This document shows, one piece after another, positions 34,602-44,060 of a stretch of 64,000 nt of DNA. The first letter of the stretch is position 1; the number at the start of each line of letters is the position of its first letter. Where the stretch lies: NCBI GenBank assembly GCA_951812585.1, contig OX638318.1, forward strand, positions 2,106,380 through 2,170,379. The letters are read 5' to 3'. A program made the translations under genes and the position numbers. This DNA comes from Rhodothermales bacterium (GTDB lineage: Bacteria; Bacteroidota; Rhodothermia; Rhodothermales; Bin80). The notes under the pieces were generated by a model. That model was not told the origin of the DNA and did no database searches. It saw nothing but the letters and a program-made list of their open reading frames with translations.

Positions 34602-35525
34602 ATGACGATTTACACACGTAAGCCGTTCACGCGGCGCGATTTTCTAAAGACGACGGCCGGTTCCCTCGGCGTGGCAGCCATTGCTGCGGGGTGCGCTTCC
34701 GGCGACGATGCCAGCGCCGACGCATCCATGGCCGAGACGCCAGTCTCGAACGTGCCGGTCGGTGTGCAGATGTTCTGCTTCAGGCACCTTTTGGAAGAGG
34801 ACTTTGAAGGCACGCTGGCCCAGATTGCGACGCTTGGCTACGATGGCGTAGAGTTTGCAGGGTACTATGGCTACAGCGCGGCCGATCTTCGCAAGCTCCT
34901 GGATGGCCACGGCCTTATTGCGTGCGGCGCGCATGTAGGCATCGACATGCTTCTGGGCGACGAGCTGCAGCGCTCCATAGATTTTCACGGAGAGCTGGGC
35001 AACACACGACTGATCGTGCCGGCCATTGGCGATGATCGGCGCGCGCCCATGGATGCGGTCATGCGGACCGCAGACGACCTTACCGTGATCCAGCAGGCGC
35101 TTCGGGTGCATGGCATGAGCACGGGATATCACTGCCATGCGTACAGCTTTGATGCGCCAGTAGAAGGGCAGACCATCTGGGACCTCTTGGCCCAGAACAC
35201 GCCCGAGGATGTGATCATGCAGCTGGACACGGGCAACGCTGCCAATGGCGGGGCCGATGTATCCAGCATTATTCGCTCCACAGCGGGTCGTATCCATTCG
35301 ATGCATGTCAAGCCGTTTACGCATGGCGCGGAGCATCCTTTCGCGCCCTTCATCGGCGATGATTCCCTGCCTTGGGCGGAGATATTCGCGCTTAGCGAGT
35401 CGGAAGGCGGCATTGAGTGGTACGTCGTGGAATATGAAGATGAGTCGCGCCCGCCGCTGGAGGCCTTGAAAACAAACCGGGACCGCGTGCGGGCGCTGGG
35501 CCGCGTCGGTATGCATGCGGGTTAA
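34602..35525 (+). CDS. Tat-exported sugar phosphate isomerase/epimerase-family lipoprotein
   Basis: 307 aa. A twin-arginine signal TRRDFLKTTAGSLGVAAIAA ends in a lipobox (AAGC). The TIM barrel of the xylose-isomerase-like/AP-endonuclease-2 family follows: TLAQIATLGYDGVEFAGYYG, GMSTGYHCHAYSFDAPVEGQ, VIMQLDTGNAANGGADVSSI, IHSMHVKPFTHGAEHPFAPF, EWYVVEYEDESRPPLEALKT. Metal ligands E, H, D, H and E are all visible. Members of this family epimerise or isomerise keto-sugars, including 3-keto-glucosides. It is 12 bp from the Gfo/Idh/MocA gene, its usual partner. Confidence 0.92.
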   Translation: MTIYTRKPFTRRDFLKTTAGSLGVAAIAAGCASGDDASADASMAETPVSNVPVGVQMFCFRHLLEEDFEGTLAQIATLGYDGVEFAGYYGYSAADLRKLLDGHGLIACGAHVGIDMLLGDELQRSIDFHGELGNTRLIVPAIGDDRRAPMDAVMRTADDLTVIQQALRVHGMSTGYHCHAYSFDAPVEGQTIWDLLAQNTPEDVIMQLDTGNAANGGADVSSIIRSTAGRIHSMHVKPFTHGAEHPFAPFIGDDSLPWAEIFALSESEGGIEWYVVEYEDESRPPLEALKTNRDRVRALGRVGMHAG

Positions 35526-35537
35526 TCTGCTCGGCTG

Positions 35538-36680
35538 ATGAGTAGCTTTCGCGATATCGGCGTCGCTGTAGCGGGCACGGGCTTCATTGGACCAGTCCAT
35601 GTGGAAGCCTTGCAGCGCCTTGGCGTGCACGTCACGGGCATTCTCGGCAGTACGCCGGAGAAGTCGGAGGCCGCATGCGCGCGCCTCGGTTTGCCGCGCG
35701 CCTACGTTTCCTATGATGCGCTTCTGTCGGATTCCGCCGTAGCCGCCGTGCACCTCGCGATTCCCAACGTGCTGCATTACGACTATGCGCGGCGGGCCCT
35801 GGCATCGGGAAAGCATGTGATGTGCGAAAAGCCGCTGGCTATGCATGCGCAAGAGGCACATACCCTGGTGGCGCAGGCCAAGGCCACGGGCTTGCATGCG
35901 GGTGTGTGCTACAACATCCGGTTCTACCCACTCAACTTGGAGGCGCGTGCACGCCGGAAGCAGATGGGGCGCGTGTATTCGGTTGTAGGTCGCTATGTGC
36001 AGGACTGGCTGCTTTACGACACGGACTACAACTGGCGGGTGCTCGCAAGCGAGGGCGGCATCTTGCGCGCGGTGGCCGACATTGGCACACACTGGATGGA
36101 CCTGGTCGTTTCCGTTACGGGGCTTGAGGTAGAAGCGGTTTTTGCTGACTTGCGCACGGTTCACAAGGTGCGTCAACGTCCGGTCGGGGAGATACAGACT
36201 TTTGCTGGTTCGGGCGAGGTAGCGCGCGCGCCAGTGGGCATCGGAACCGATGACACCGGGTGTGTGCTGTTTCGATTCAAGGGCGGCGCACAGGGCGTCC
36301 TTTGGGTTTCACAGGTGACGGCGGGGCGCAAAAACACGTTGCATTACGAGATTGCTGCTGCGCGAGGCGCGCTGGCCTGGAACAGCGAGCAACCCAACGA
36401 GCTTTGGATCGGTCACCGCGACAGGCCTAGCGAAGTACTGGTGCGGGATCCCGCGCTGCTCAGCGATCTGGCTCGCGGATATGCGCACTATCCTGGCGGG
36501 CACAACGAAGGCTTCCCGGACTCTTTCAAGGGGTGCTTCCAGGCGTTTTATACAGCCATCTCGTCCGGCACATCTCCAGATGCGGTGCAGTATCCTACGT
36601 TCGCCGAAGGTGCGCACGAGATCGTGCTGTGTGATGCGATCCTGCAGAGCCACAGGGAAGAGCGCTGGGTCGCGGTCTAA
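35538..36680 (+). CDS. Gfo/Idh/MocA-family sugar oxidoreductase
   Basis: 380 aa. The Rossmann motif is [20 protein letters not shown]. The conserved EKP is in [20 protein letters not shown], followed by [18 protein letters not shown]. The C-terminal domain includes [27 protein letters not shown], with the catalytic H-x-x-D region, and [20 protein letters not shown]. It binds NAD(P) tightly and oxidises or reduces a sugar hydroxyl, often at C3. No Tat or Sec signal is visible, unlike the exported partner next to it. Together with the epimerase it suggests keto-sugar chemistry. Confidence 0.94.
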   Translation: MSSFRDIGVAVAGTGFIGPVHVEALQRLGVHVTGILGSTPEKSEAACARLGLPRAYVSYDALLSDSAVAAVHLAIPNVLHYDYARRALASGKHVMCEKPLAMHAQEAHTLVAQAKATGLHAGVCYNIRFYPLNLEARARRKQMGRVYSVVGRYVQDWLLYDTDYNWRVLASEGGILRAVADIGTHWMDLVVSVTGLEVEAVFADLRTVHKVRQRPVGEIQTFAGSGEVARAPVGIGTDDTGCVLFRFKGGAQGVLWVSQVTAGRKNTLHYEIAAARGALAWNSEQPNELWIGHRDRPSEVLVRDPALLSDLARGYAHYPGGHNEGFPDSFKGCFQAFYTAISSGTSPDAVQYPTFAEGAHEIVLCDAILQSHREERWVAV

Positions 36681-37090
36681 GGCTGGTAGTGCTGTACATT
36701 CTCCAGGGTCGCTGCTTCGAGGCGGCCCGTAGCCTCGGACAGCCACGCCAGAGGCGCACCCCCATCATTCAGGCAAAGTCAGCCTGTGGTGCCGCGCGAT
36801 CCTCGGTAGGCGCACAATTCTCGTCCGAAACGCTGCCCGCGGCGCGGCGAATCGGTGCGTTGGAAACGCTTCCTATATTGTGGTTTTGCGCTGATCATGG
36901 CCGGCCCTGCGCAGTGCCTCATTGTTAAGCAACAGTGCACAGTGTATCTTCAATCTTTCCACCGCATCCGGTCCAATCCGGCCCACAGCCCGGGCTTTGG
37001 GTGCAGCGCTTTGGGCGCAGCACTTCGCGCGGAAGGTTTGCCGCGGAATGCCGGTGCCCATGAACCCCTAAGTTCTATTCAAAAGACGCC
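36681..37090. other. 410 bp gap inside the sugar locus
   Basis: No credible gene on either strand. It separates two subclusters, so a promoter for the DMT-AKR-DUF1080-ThuA half probably lies here. I could not pick a consensus with confidence. Confidence 0.45.
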
Positions 37091-37552
37091 ATGAAAGCAG
37101 CTTTCTTTGCCATGACCCTCGGCCTCGGCGTGGTCCTGGCCGTACACCTCGCCATGAACGGCAAGGTCGGCGCCGCAATCGACAATCCGCGCGTGGCCAA
37201 TGCAGTGTTCTGGTGCATCGGCGCGCTGACTGCCGTCATCGTCGGTCTTACCGGATGGCAGTCTGGTGCCCTGGGGCAGATAGCCACCGTGAACCCGCTT
37301 CTCTTGACCGCAGGCGCAATGGGCGCGCTGCTGGTGTTTGCCATTGCTGCGCTTATCCCGCAAACGGGTGCCGCTGCGCTGTTCATCTCGCTTTTGGCCG
37401 GCCAGGTCATCACGGCTATGGTGCTGTCGCACTACGGATGGCTCGGGTCCCCGGTGGAGCCCATCAATATCTACAAGATCATCGGCGTGCTCCTGATGAT
37501 CGGCGGGGCTATCATCGTCACGTTCACGGAAGAGATATTTCGCGCCACGTAG
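37091..37552 (+). CDS. DMT-superfamily small membrane transporter (YdcZ/DUF606)
   Basis: 153 aa with five hydrophobic segments. MTLGLGVVLAVHLAMNGKVG, ANAVFWCIGALTAVIVGLTG, FAIAALIPQTGAAALFISLL, AGQVITAMVLSHYGWLG and GVLLMIGGAIIVTF are the conserved parts of the DUF606/YdcZ half-transporter family. It is an inner-membrane protein, probably acting as a dimer, that would move a small metabolite. The next gene starts 2 bp after its stop. Confidence 0.85.
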   Translation: MKAAFFAMTLGLGVVLAVHLAMNGKVGAAIDNPRVANAVFWCIGALTAVIVGLTGWQSGALGQIATVNPLLLTAGAMGALLVFAIAALIPQTGAAALFISLLAGQVITAMVLSHYGWLGSPVEPINIYKIIGVLLMIGGAIIVTFTEEIFRAT

Positions 37553-37554
37553 CC

Positions 37555-38523
37555 ATGGATATCGTAACGCTTGGGTCAAGCGCTGTTGCCGTCAGCGCGC
37601 TATGCTACGGTACGGATCTGATTGGCAGCCGCATCAACGAGCGGGATTCGCACGCGCTCCTGGATGTGTTCGCAGACCATGGCGGCACGTTCATTGATAC
37701 CGGCAATTTTTATGCAAGCTGGTATCCAGGCTGCGTCGGCGGAGAGAGCGAAAGCACCATTGGACGCTGGATGGCTGCGCGCGGCAACCGGGAGCGCATC
37801 GCGATCTCCACGAAGCTGGGCTTTGACTATCCAGGGTGCGCCGGCGGACTGACCGCCGCCGAGATCACCCAGGAATGCGAAAAAAGCCTCCGGCGCCTGC
37901 AGACCGACCACATCGATGTCTACTACGCGCACCGCGATGACTTCGACACGCCCGTGGAAGAAACGATGGAGGCCTTCCATGGACTCATTCAGGCCGGAAA
38001 GGTGCATGTTTTGGGGGCCAGCAACCTGTGGCTCTGGCGCGTGGCGGAAGCCAACATGCTGAGCAGTTTGCGCGGGTTTACGCCCTACAGCGTCGTGGAG
38101 CAGCGGTACACGTACTTCAGGCCGCGGCATGGGGCCGACTTTGGTCCGCAGATCTGCATCACTGACGACATGAAGCGCTTCTGCACGCATCATGGCATGA
38201 CGCTGATCGCCTATTCAATACTGCTCCAGGGAGCATACACGCGTTCGAACAGGCCGGTGCCTGCCCAGTTTGCGGGGCCGGAGGCCGATGATCGGATGGC
38301 CGCGCTGCAGTCGGTAGCCGCAGAGGTCGGGGCAACGCTGAACCAAGTAATCATTGCCTGGATGCGGCAAAGTGATCCGCCCGTGCTGCCGATCATTGCT
38401 GGAAGTCGCAAGGAACAGGTGCAGGAAAACATCGGTGCGCTCGCGGTCACACTGTCCGCAGAGCAGATGGAGCGGCTCACCAGGGCCGGCGATCCCGATG
38501 TCAGGAAGGCGTGGTTGCGCTAA
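37555..38523 (+). CDS. Aldo/keto reductase
   Basis: 322 aa from MDIVTLGSSAVAVSALCYGT, 2 bp after the transporter stop; a longer frame to 37213 merely overlaps that gene. The catalytic tetrad is visible: Asp in GTFIDTGNFYASWYPG with Tyr four residues on, Lys in ISTKLGFD, His in HIDVYYAHRDDFDTP. Later come LGASNLWLWRVAEANML, LIAYSILLQGAYTRS and LPIIAGSRKEQVQENI, which binds NADPH. It reduces an aldehyde or keto-sugar. It belongs to the yeast-aldo-keto (Tas/YghZ-like) branch often found with Gfo/Idh/MocA genes. Confidence 0.93.
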   Translation: MDIVTLGSSAVAVSALCYGTDLIGSRINERDSHALLDVFADHGGTFIDTGNFYASWYPGCVGGESESTIGRWMAARGNRERIAISTKLGFDYPGCAGGLTAAEITQECEKSLRRLQTDHIDVYYAHRDDFDTPVEETMEAFHGLIQAGKVHVLGASNLWLWRVAEANMLSSLRGFTPYSVVEQRYTYFRPRHGADFGPQICITDDMKRFCTHHGMTLIAYSILLQGAYTRSNRPVPAQFAGPEADDRMAALQSVAAEVGATLNQVIIAWMRQSDPPVLPIIAGSRKEQVQENIGALAVTLSAEQMERLTRAGDPDVRKAWLR

Positions 38524-38556
38524 ACGCTTTTGATCTATACCAACGGAGGGAATGTC

Positions 38557-41166
38557 ATGGTTAGGCTATTATGGCTTGCGGTGATACTGGCACTGCCAGC
38601 GAAGGCCCAGGAGGTCATCTTTATTCCTGTAAAGATTGACGGGCCTGTGCACGATCCGCTCCAGAACAGTTACTGGTTCGGCCCATTTTCAGAAACGGCC
38701 TCCGTGGCCGACCTGGACAACGATGGCGACTACGACATCGCTGCAGGACGCAACTGGTACGAGGCTCCGCTGTGGCTGAAACACGAACGGTTTCGCTCAG
38801 GCGCCGAGCCCAACGGCCCCGAAACCGAATCCAACAGCGAGTTCGCGCTTGACGTCGACTTTGATGGCTGGGAAGACATCGTGAGCTCTGGCTGGATGTT
38901 CATGAAAGGGGCATACTGGTATCGCAATCCGGGTCGTCCCCTGGAGCCGGGAGAGCAGTGGGTATCACACAAGATCCATCAGGCCTTCAACATGGAGGGT
39001 GTGATCCACGGCGATATCGACGGGGATGGCGATGAGGATATCCTGGTCAACCACTGGTCGCTCGTAGAAGGGCAGGGCATGACCTGGCTGGAGCACATTG
39101 ATACCGCACCGTATTGGGTGGAACATGTTGTGGGCACCGATGGCGACACGCATGGCAACGGACTCGGCGACATCAACATGGATGGCCGGATGGACATCGT
39201 CACAGGGCAGGGCTGGTACGCACAGCCGGACGACCCCCGGGGTCCTTGGCCGTTCCATGCGGACTGGGACTTCAAGAGCGCACTATCGGAAGGCGCGGGT
39301 TCGACCGCCCATCCAGACCTCGTGTACGATGTGAATGAAGACGGGCTTAATGATGTCATCATCGGGTCGGCCCATGCCTACGGCTTGGCCTGGTACGAGC
39401 AAGGCCTGGATGCGGATGGCAACCGCTCGTTTACGCGCCACTGGATTGAGACCGATCACAGCGTGTTTCATACGCTGGCCTTGGGCGACCTCAATGGCGA
39501 CGGGAAGGACGACCTCATCGCAGGCAAGCGGCTGTTCGCGCATTACGGCGGGGATGTCGGCGTCGGCGACCCCTCTTTTGTGTTCTGGTACGACATCCAG
39601 GGCGGTGCTTTTGAGCGTCACATCCTGTCCTACAATCATGTGCCGTACTACCCTGATGAGGGGGGTGTTAGTCCGCCGCCCAACAACGTGGTAGGTGTGG
39701 GCATGAAGATCAACGTCAAGGACATGGACAAGGATGGGCGTCAGGATGTCATCCTGGCGGGCAAGACGGGCCTGTACGTTTTCTACAATCAGGGCAACCC
39801 GCCGAAGCCCAAGTACGCCAACGCGCTGCCGCCCCGCTACACCTATCCTACCTGGCGCGAATGGTCCAGCTATCGTTCCCTCTTCAACGGGCAGGACTTT
39901 GAGGGCTGGAAGGTGCCCGAAGGTGATGGCGGCCACTGGAAGGTGATGGACTACATGATCGATTACGATGCGTTGTCGGAGGCCGAGGAAAAGCACCTTT
40001 GGACCGAAGAGGAGTTCGGCGACTTTCAGCTTCATGTAGATTGGCGCTTCAAGGGGGCCAGTGGCATCTTTGACATGCCCACCATCCTGCCGGATGGGTC
40101 ATACAAGACCGATGACGACGGCAACCCGGTCACGGAGCCGACGCCGAATTCGGATTCCGGCATTTTCTTGCGCGGCACTACGCAGCAGGTCAACATCTGG
40201 AACTGGGGTGTTGGCAGCGGAGAGCTCTGGGGCGTACGCACCAGTGCAGATGCCACGCCCGCACAACGCGCGGCGGCCGTGCCCACTATGAAGGCGGACA
40301 ATGCCATGGGCGAGTGGAACTCCATGGATATCACGCTGATAGGCAACCGTGTGTCGGTGATGCTGAACGGGCACTGGGTTATCGAGGATGCCGAGATTCC
40401 GGGCCTGCCGGCTCGCGGCCCGATTGCATTGCAGCATCACGGGGGCTGGGATGCTGAGTTGGGTGCATTGAACCCTACCTCCAGCAACATACAGTTTCGC
40501 AACATCTGGATACGTGAGCTGGATGGTGCCATGGCGGCAGAAGATCCCGCGGATAGCGAGGAGGGCTGGGAGGCGCTCTTTAACGGCGAGGATCTCAGCG
40601 GCTGGCTTACAGGAGACAACAACAAATTCGTCGTAGAAGGCGGCGAGCTCACTGTCAAGCGCGAAAATCCCGATGGCCAGGAGCACAACTTGGACTATCT
40701 GTGGACCGAGGAGCGGTACGGGGACTTTATTCTGGAGCTGGAGGTCAAGGTCATCGAAGGCACGAACAGCGGCGTGTTTTTCCGCACGGACGACATCATG
40801 GATCCCGTCTATACAGGGTTGGAAATCCAGGTCACCAATTCCTATGACCTTCCCTACACTTCAGCGACGCGAAGCGCGGGTGCTGTCTACGACCTTAAAG
40901 CGCCCTCCACCAATGCCATCAGCCCTGCAGGTGAATGGAGCACCTACCGCCTGACATGCCGCGGCGGCCGTATTCAGGTGAACATCAATGGGCACGACGT
41001 AGTGGATATGGATATCGCCCAGTGGCGAACACCGCACCAGAACCCCGACGGCACGTGGAACAAGTTTCCCTTGCCGGGTGCGGCCTTCGCACGAGAAGGT
41101 CATATTGGCTTGCAGGATCATGGACAGCCCGTATGGTATCGCAATATTCGTGTCAAGCGCTTGTAG
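38557..41166 (+). CDS. Secreted VCBS/FG-GAP repeat protein with two DUF1080 (3-keto-disaccharide hydrolase) domains
   Basis: 869 aa from the ATG at 38557, with a GGAGG site 9 bp upstream; the signal peptide ends LPAKAQ. Residues 45-420 form a propeller of FG-GAP/VCBS blades with calcium loops: VADLDNDGDYDIAAGRNWYE, GDIDGDGDEDILVNHW, DINMDGRMDIVTGQGWY, DLNGDGKDDLIAGKRLF. DUF1080 domain 1 (about 437-660) starts SLFNGQDFEGWKVPEGDG. Domain 2 (about 670-868) starts ALFNGEDLSGWLTGDNNKF and has GTNSGVFFRTDD. DUF1080 members of this lamin-G-like fold cleave 3-keto-glycosides. The two copies differ, and domain 1 has a longer insert. The product is extracellular or periplasmic. Confidence 0.92.
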   Translation: MVRLLWLAVILALPAKAQEVIFIPVKIDGPVHDPLQNSYWFGPFSETASVADLDNDGDYDIAAGRNWYEAPLWLKHERFRSGAEPNGPETESNSEFALDVDFDGWEDIVSSGWMFMKGAYWYRNPGRPLEPGEQWVSHKIHQAFNMEGVIHGDIDGDGDEDILVNHWSLVEGQGMTWLEHIDTAPYWVEHVVGTDGDTHGNGLGDINMDGRMDIVTGQGWYAQPDDPRGPWPFHADWDFKSALSEGAGSTAHPDLVYDVNEDGLNDVIIGSAHAYGLAWYEQGLDADGNRSFTRHWIETDHSVFHTLALGDLNGDGKDDLIAGKRLFAHYGGDVGVGDPSFVFWYDIQGGAFERHILSYNHVPYYPDEGGVSPPPNNVVGVGMKINVKDMDKDGRQDVILAGKTGLYVFYNQGNPPKPKYANALPPRYTYPTWREWSSYRSLFNGQDFEGWKVPEGDGGHWKVMDYMIDYDALSEAEEKHLWTEEEFGDFQLHVDWRFKGASGIFDMPTILPDGSYKTDDDGNPVTEPTPNSDSGIFLRGTTQQVNIWNWGVGSGELWGVRTSADATPAQRAAAVPTMKADNAMGEWNSMDITLIGNRVSVMLNGHWVIEDAEIPGLPARGPIALQHHGGWDAELGALNPTSSNIQFRNIWIRELDGAMAAEDPADSEEGWEALFNGEDLSGWLTGDNNKFVVEGGELTVKRENPDGQEHNLDYLWTEERYGDFILELEVKVIEGTNSGVFFRTDDIMDPVYTGLEIQVTNSYDLPYTSATRSAGAVYDLKAPSTNAISPAGEWSTYRLTCRGGRIQVNINGHDVVDMDIAQWRTPHQNPDGTWNKFPLPGAAFAREGHIGLQDHGQPVWYRNIRVKRL

Positions 41167-41172
41167 CTCTAC

Positions 41173-44007
41173 ATGAGATCAACACTTTTGATGCTCATGT
41201 GTCTCGGGGTCTGTATCGAGGCACCGGCGCAACCTGGAGCGTACGATGTACTGGTCTTTTCCAAGACAGAGGGATTCAGACACAGTTCCATAGAGCCCGC
41301 CATAGCGGCGCTTAAATCACTGGGTGACGAGGCCGGATTTGCCGTCGTAGCAACGGAGGACGCGGCGGTTTTTGCGCCCCCTTTCTTGGGAGGCTTTGAA
41401 GTGGTGGTATTCCTGAACACCACGCTGGATGTGCTCGACAGCTTGCAGCAGGTTGCGTTTCAGTCGTACATCAGGGCCGGGGGCGGCTTTGTCGGCATCC
41501 ATGCCGCGGCAGATACGGAGTACGATTGGTCCTGGTACGGGGAACTGGTGGGTGCGTATTTTGAGAGTCATCCGCCGGTGCAGCCCGCGGAGGTGCTGTT
41601 CACCGACCGCGCGCACCCTGCTACGGCGTCATTGCCGCTGCGCTGGCAGCATACCGATGAGTGGTACAACTACGACATCAATCCGCGGGCCGATGTCCAT
41701 GTGGTGGCCGTGGTGGATGAACGGACCTACGAAGGCGGCACCATGGGGCATGACCATCCCATCGCCTGGGCGCACGAGTTTGAGGGCGGACGTGCCTTCT
41801 ATACCGGGCTCGGGCACACGGCCGAGAGCTACAGTGAACCTTTGATGCTTCAGCATCTTCGGGGAGCCATCGCGTGGGCGGCAGGCCGGCAGGCGGCCGA
41901 CACCTGGGCCACGCGCAGCGCGGCCTACGATGAGGTGATTCTAACGGGTGAGCTGACCGACCCGATGGAGATTGACATCACTTCCGATGGGCGCGTGTTC
42001 ATCATCGAATGGGCCGGTGCCATCAAGATCTGGGAGCCGACAACGAGCAAGATGCGCGTAGTTGGCTGGTTGCCTGTTGAGAAGGACATCGAAGATGGCC
42101 TCCTGGGGCTGGCGCTGGATCCGGGCTTCGACAATAACCAGTGGCTGTACATCTATTATTCCCCGGTTACCGAGGGGGCCAAGTTCAATCGCCTTTCCCG
42201 CTTTTACTATGATGGCCACATGGTAGATATGGACAGTGAAATCGCTGTCCTGGAGATCCCGGTCCAGCGCGTCCAATGCTGCCATTCGGGTGGTTCCATT
42301 CAGTTCGACAAAGACGGGCTGCTTTACCTGTCGACGGGAGACAATTCGGGTGGTGCGCGTGATCACGCGGACTTGACCCGGCGCCGGCACGCAGATCAGG
42401 GGCGGACCAGCGCCAACACCAACGACCTGCGCGGCAAGATTCTGCGTATTCGCCCGGAGCCTGACGGCACCTACTCCATCCCTGAAGGCAACCTTTTCAA
42501 GGCGGACGCGCTGCACCGCGGCGAGATCTGGTCTATGGGGCATCGCAATCCCTTCAGGATCTCCATTGACGACAGCACCGGGTGGGTGTACTGGGGCGAT
42601 GTTGGTCCAGGGACGCCGGGCGGATGGGACGAGTTCAATCAGGCGCAGCAGCCCGGCTATTTCGGTTGGCCGTTGTATACCGGGTACAACGATCTGTACC
42701 CTGACTATTATGCCTTTGGTGTGGAGGCACCCGAGCCCGATCCTTCGGCTCCCGTGAATCTGTCGTCTTTCAACACGGGTGCCAAGGCGCTGCCACGGGC
42801 GGAGCCGGCATGGATACGCTATTTCTACGGGCCCTCGGAAGAGTATCCGGAGCTTGGTGCGGGAGGACTCAATCCCATGGCAGGCCCAACCTTTCACTAC
42901 GACGCGCAAACCGCGCATCCGAACGCGCTGCCCCCCTACTACGACAACAAGGTGCTGATCTACGAGTGGATGCGCAACTGGGTCCAGGTCGTCACCCTGC
43001 ATGACGATGGCAGCGTGCTGAGTATTGATCCCTTTCTGCCCGGTTTCGATTACATCAGCCCCATGGATATCGAGGTGGGGCCGGACGGCCGGCTCTACAT
43101 TGTCGAATGGGGAGACGAGTTCTGGGGCAGCAATGCGAACGCGCAGCTGGTTCGCCTGGACTATTTCGGGGGCTTGATCCGTCCCGCTTTGCGCATGACT
43201 ATCCGACGCGCATCGCACGGTGCGGTCGAGATTGCGTGGCCGCCAGACGGGGGCATCTTCGACTTTGAGTCTGCCCTCACGTACGAGGTTGCAGTAAGCG
43301 ATCAGGCCTTGGCTGATCAGACGGAGGTCCGAACCTTTACGGGCTTCGACACTTCGCCCTACCCGTTGGAAACCATGCAGGGCACGCACGGCACGTTTGT
43401 GATCACGCGCGCCTACACGCATTCGCCCGATGTCCACTATGTCGACCGCTTTGCGGAGGTGGAGGCGTGTCTTCAGCGCCTTTGCGACCGCATGCGGCTG
43501 CAGCCCCGCACGAAGGAAGCAGAACACACTTCGGGCGGCAAGAACGCCGTGCGAAAGACCTATTCCGCGCGGCCTGCGAGCGAACACTGGGGCCGTACTG
43601 CTCTGACCGTTATGCAGGTAGCAGCGGAGTCTGTCCTGGAGTACGCTCCGCTCAACCTCCACGGGATTGACTCGCTCTCGATTCGTTTCAGAGCTTCGGC
43701 CGCCGGTATCATCCGCCTCCGTCGTCACCGGACAACCCCGTTGGCCCGGGTCGCGGTAGGCCCGGAAGCAGGCATGCCGGTTCGTCCGCATCAGGCGGAT
43801 TACCTGGCGGGTGTACCGGAAGGTGCGTCTGGGCTGGGGCAGCTGGAGGATGGAGCGTACGAGCGGTGGCGCGAGATTACTGTGCCGGTCAATGATCCGG
43901 GAGATACCTTTACCTTGGTGGTGGACTTTGAAACGGAAGCCGAGAAGACTTTTCTGGAGATCGACTGGATCCGCTTTCACGGGACGGGCGTTCACCAGCA
44001 GCCTTAA
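41173..44007 (+). CDS. Secreted ThuA + glucose/sorbosone dehydrogenase + CBM-like protein
   Basis: 944 aa, signal peptide ending IEAPAQ. Residues 25-240 form a ThuA (trehalose-utilisation) domain: VLVFSKTEGFRHSSIEPAIA, GGGFVGIHAAADTEYDWSWY, GHDHPIAWAHEFEGGRAFYT, GLGHT. Residues 250-680 are the PQQ-type glucose/sorbosone dehydrogenase propeller: DITSDGRVFIIEWAGAIKIW, GLLGLALDPGFDNNQWLYIY, CCHSGGSIQFDKDGLLYLST, NDLRGKILRIRPEPDGTYSI, RNPFRISID. The last 150 residues (LNLHGIDSLSIRFRASAAGI) look like a CBM6-type sugar-binding module. It starts 6 bp after the DUF1080 gene. It likely oxidises sugars outside the cytoplasm and passes electrons to the respiratory chain. Confidence 0.92.
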   Translation: MRSTLLMLMCLGVCIEAPAQPGAYDVLVFSKTEGFRHSSIEPAIAALKSLGDEAGFAVVATEDAAVFAPPFLGGFEVVVFLNTTLDVLDSLQQVAFQSYIRAGGGFVGIHAAADTEYDWSWYGELVGAYFESHPPVQPAEVLFTDRAHPATASLPLRWQHTDEWYNYDINPRADVHVVAVVDERTYEGGTMGHDHPIAWAHEFEGGRAFYTGLGHTAESYSEPLMLQHLRGAIAWAAGRQAADTWATRSAAYDEVILTGELTDPMEIDITSDGRVFIIEWAGAIKIWEPTTSKMRVVGWLPVEKDIEDGLLGLALDPGFDNNQWLYIYYSPVTEGAKFNRLSRFYYDGHMVDMDSEIAVLEIPVQRVQCCHSGGSIQFDKDGLLYLSTGDNSGGARDHADLTRRRHADQGRTSANTNDLRGKILRIRPEPDGTYSIPEGNLFKADALHRGEIWSMGHRNPFRISIDDSTGWVYWGDVGPGTPGGWDEFNQAQQPGYFGWPLYTGYNDLYPDYYAFGVEAPEPDPSAPVNLSSFNTGAKALPRAEPAWIRYFYGPSEEYPELGAGGLNPMAGPTFHYDAQTAHPNALPPYYDNKVLIYEWMRNWVQVVTLHDDGSVLSIDPFLPGFDYISPMDIEVGPDGRLYIVEWGDEFWGSNANAQLVRLDYFGGLIRPALRMTIRRASHGAVEIAWPPDGGIFDFESALTYEVAVSDQALADQTEVRTFTGFDTSPYPLETMQGTHGTFVITRAYTHSPDVHYVDRFAEVEACLQRLCDRMRLQPRTKEAEHTSGGKNAVRKTYSARPASEHWGRTALTVMQVAAESVLEYAPLNLHGIDSLSIRFRASAAGIIRLRRHRTTPLARVAVGPEAGMPVRPHQADYLAGVPEGASGLGQLEDGAYERWREITVPVNDPGDTFTLVVDFETEAEKTFLEIDWIRFHGTGVHQQP

Positions 44008-44060
44008 CGCAGCGTGACCACCAGAGCGCTGCAAGCAAATCCAAGCAAAGCAAGCAAACG

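Noticed and set aside
34644-36176. 510 aa minus-strand frame
   Set aside because: Antisense shadow of the isomerase and Gfo/Idh/MocA genes caused by high GC; the composition is His/Arg-rich without any motif.
36681-37090. Possible tRNA or riboswitch in the gap
   Set aside because: I searched for T-loop and acceptor-stem patterns and saw none.
41941-44034. 697 aa minus-strand frame
   Set aside because: Antisense shadow of the ThuA/sorbosone dehydrogenase gene.
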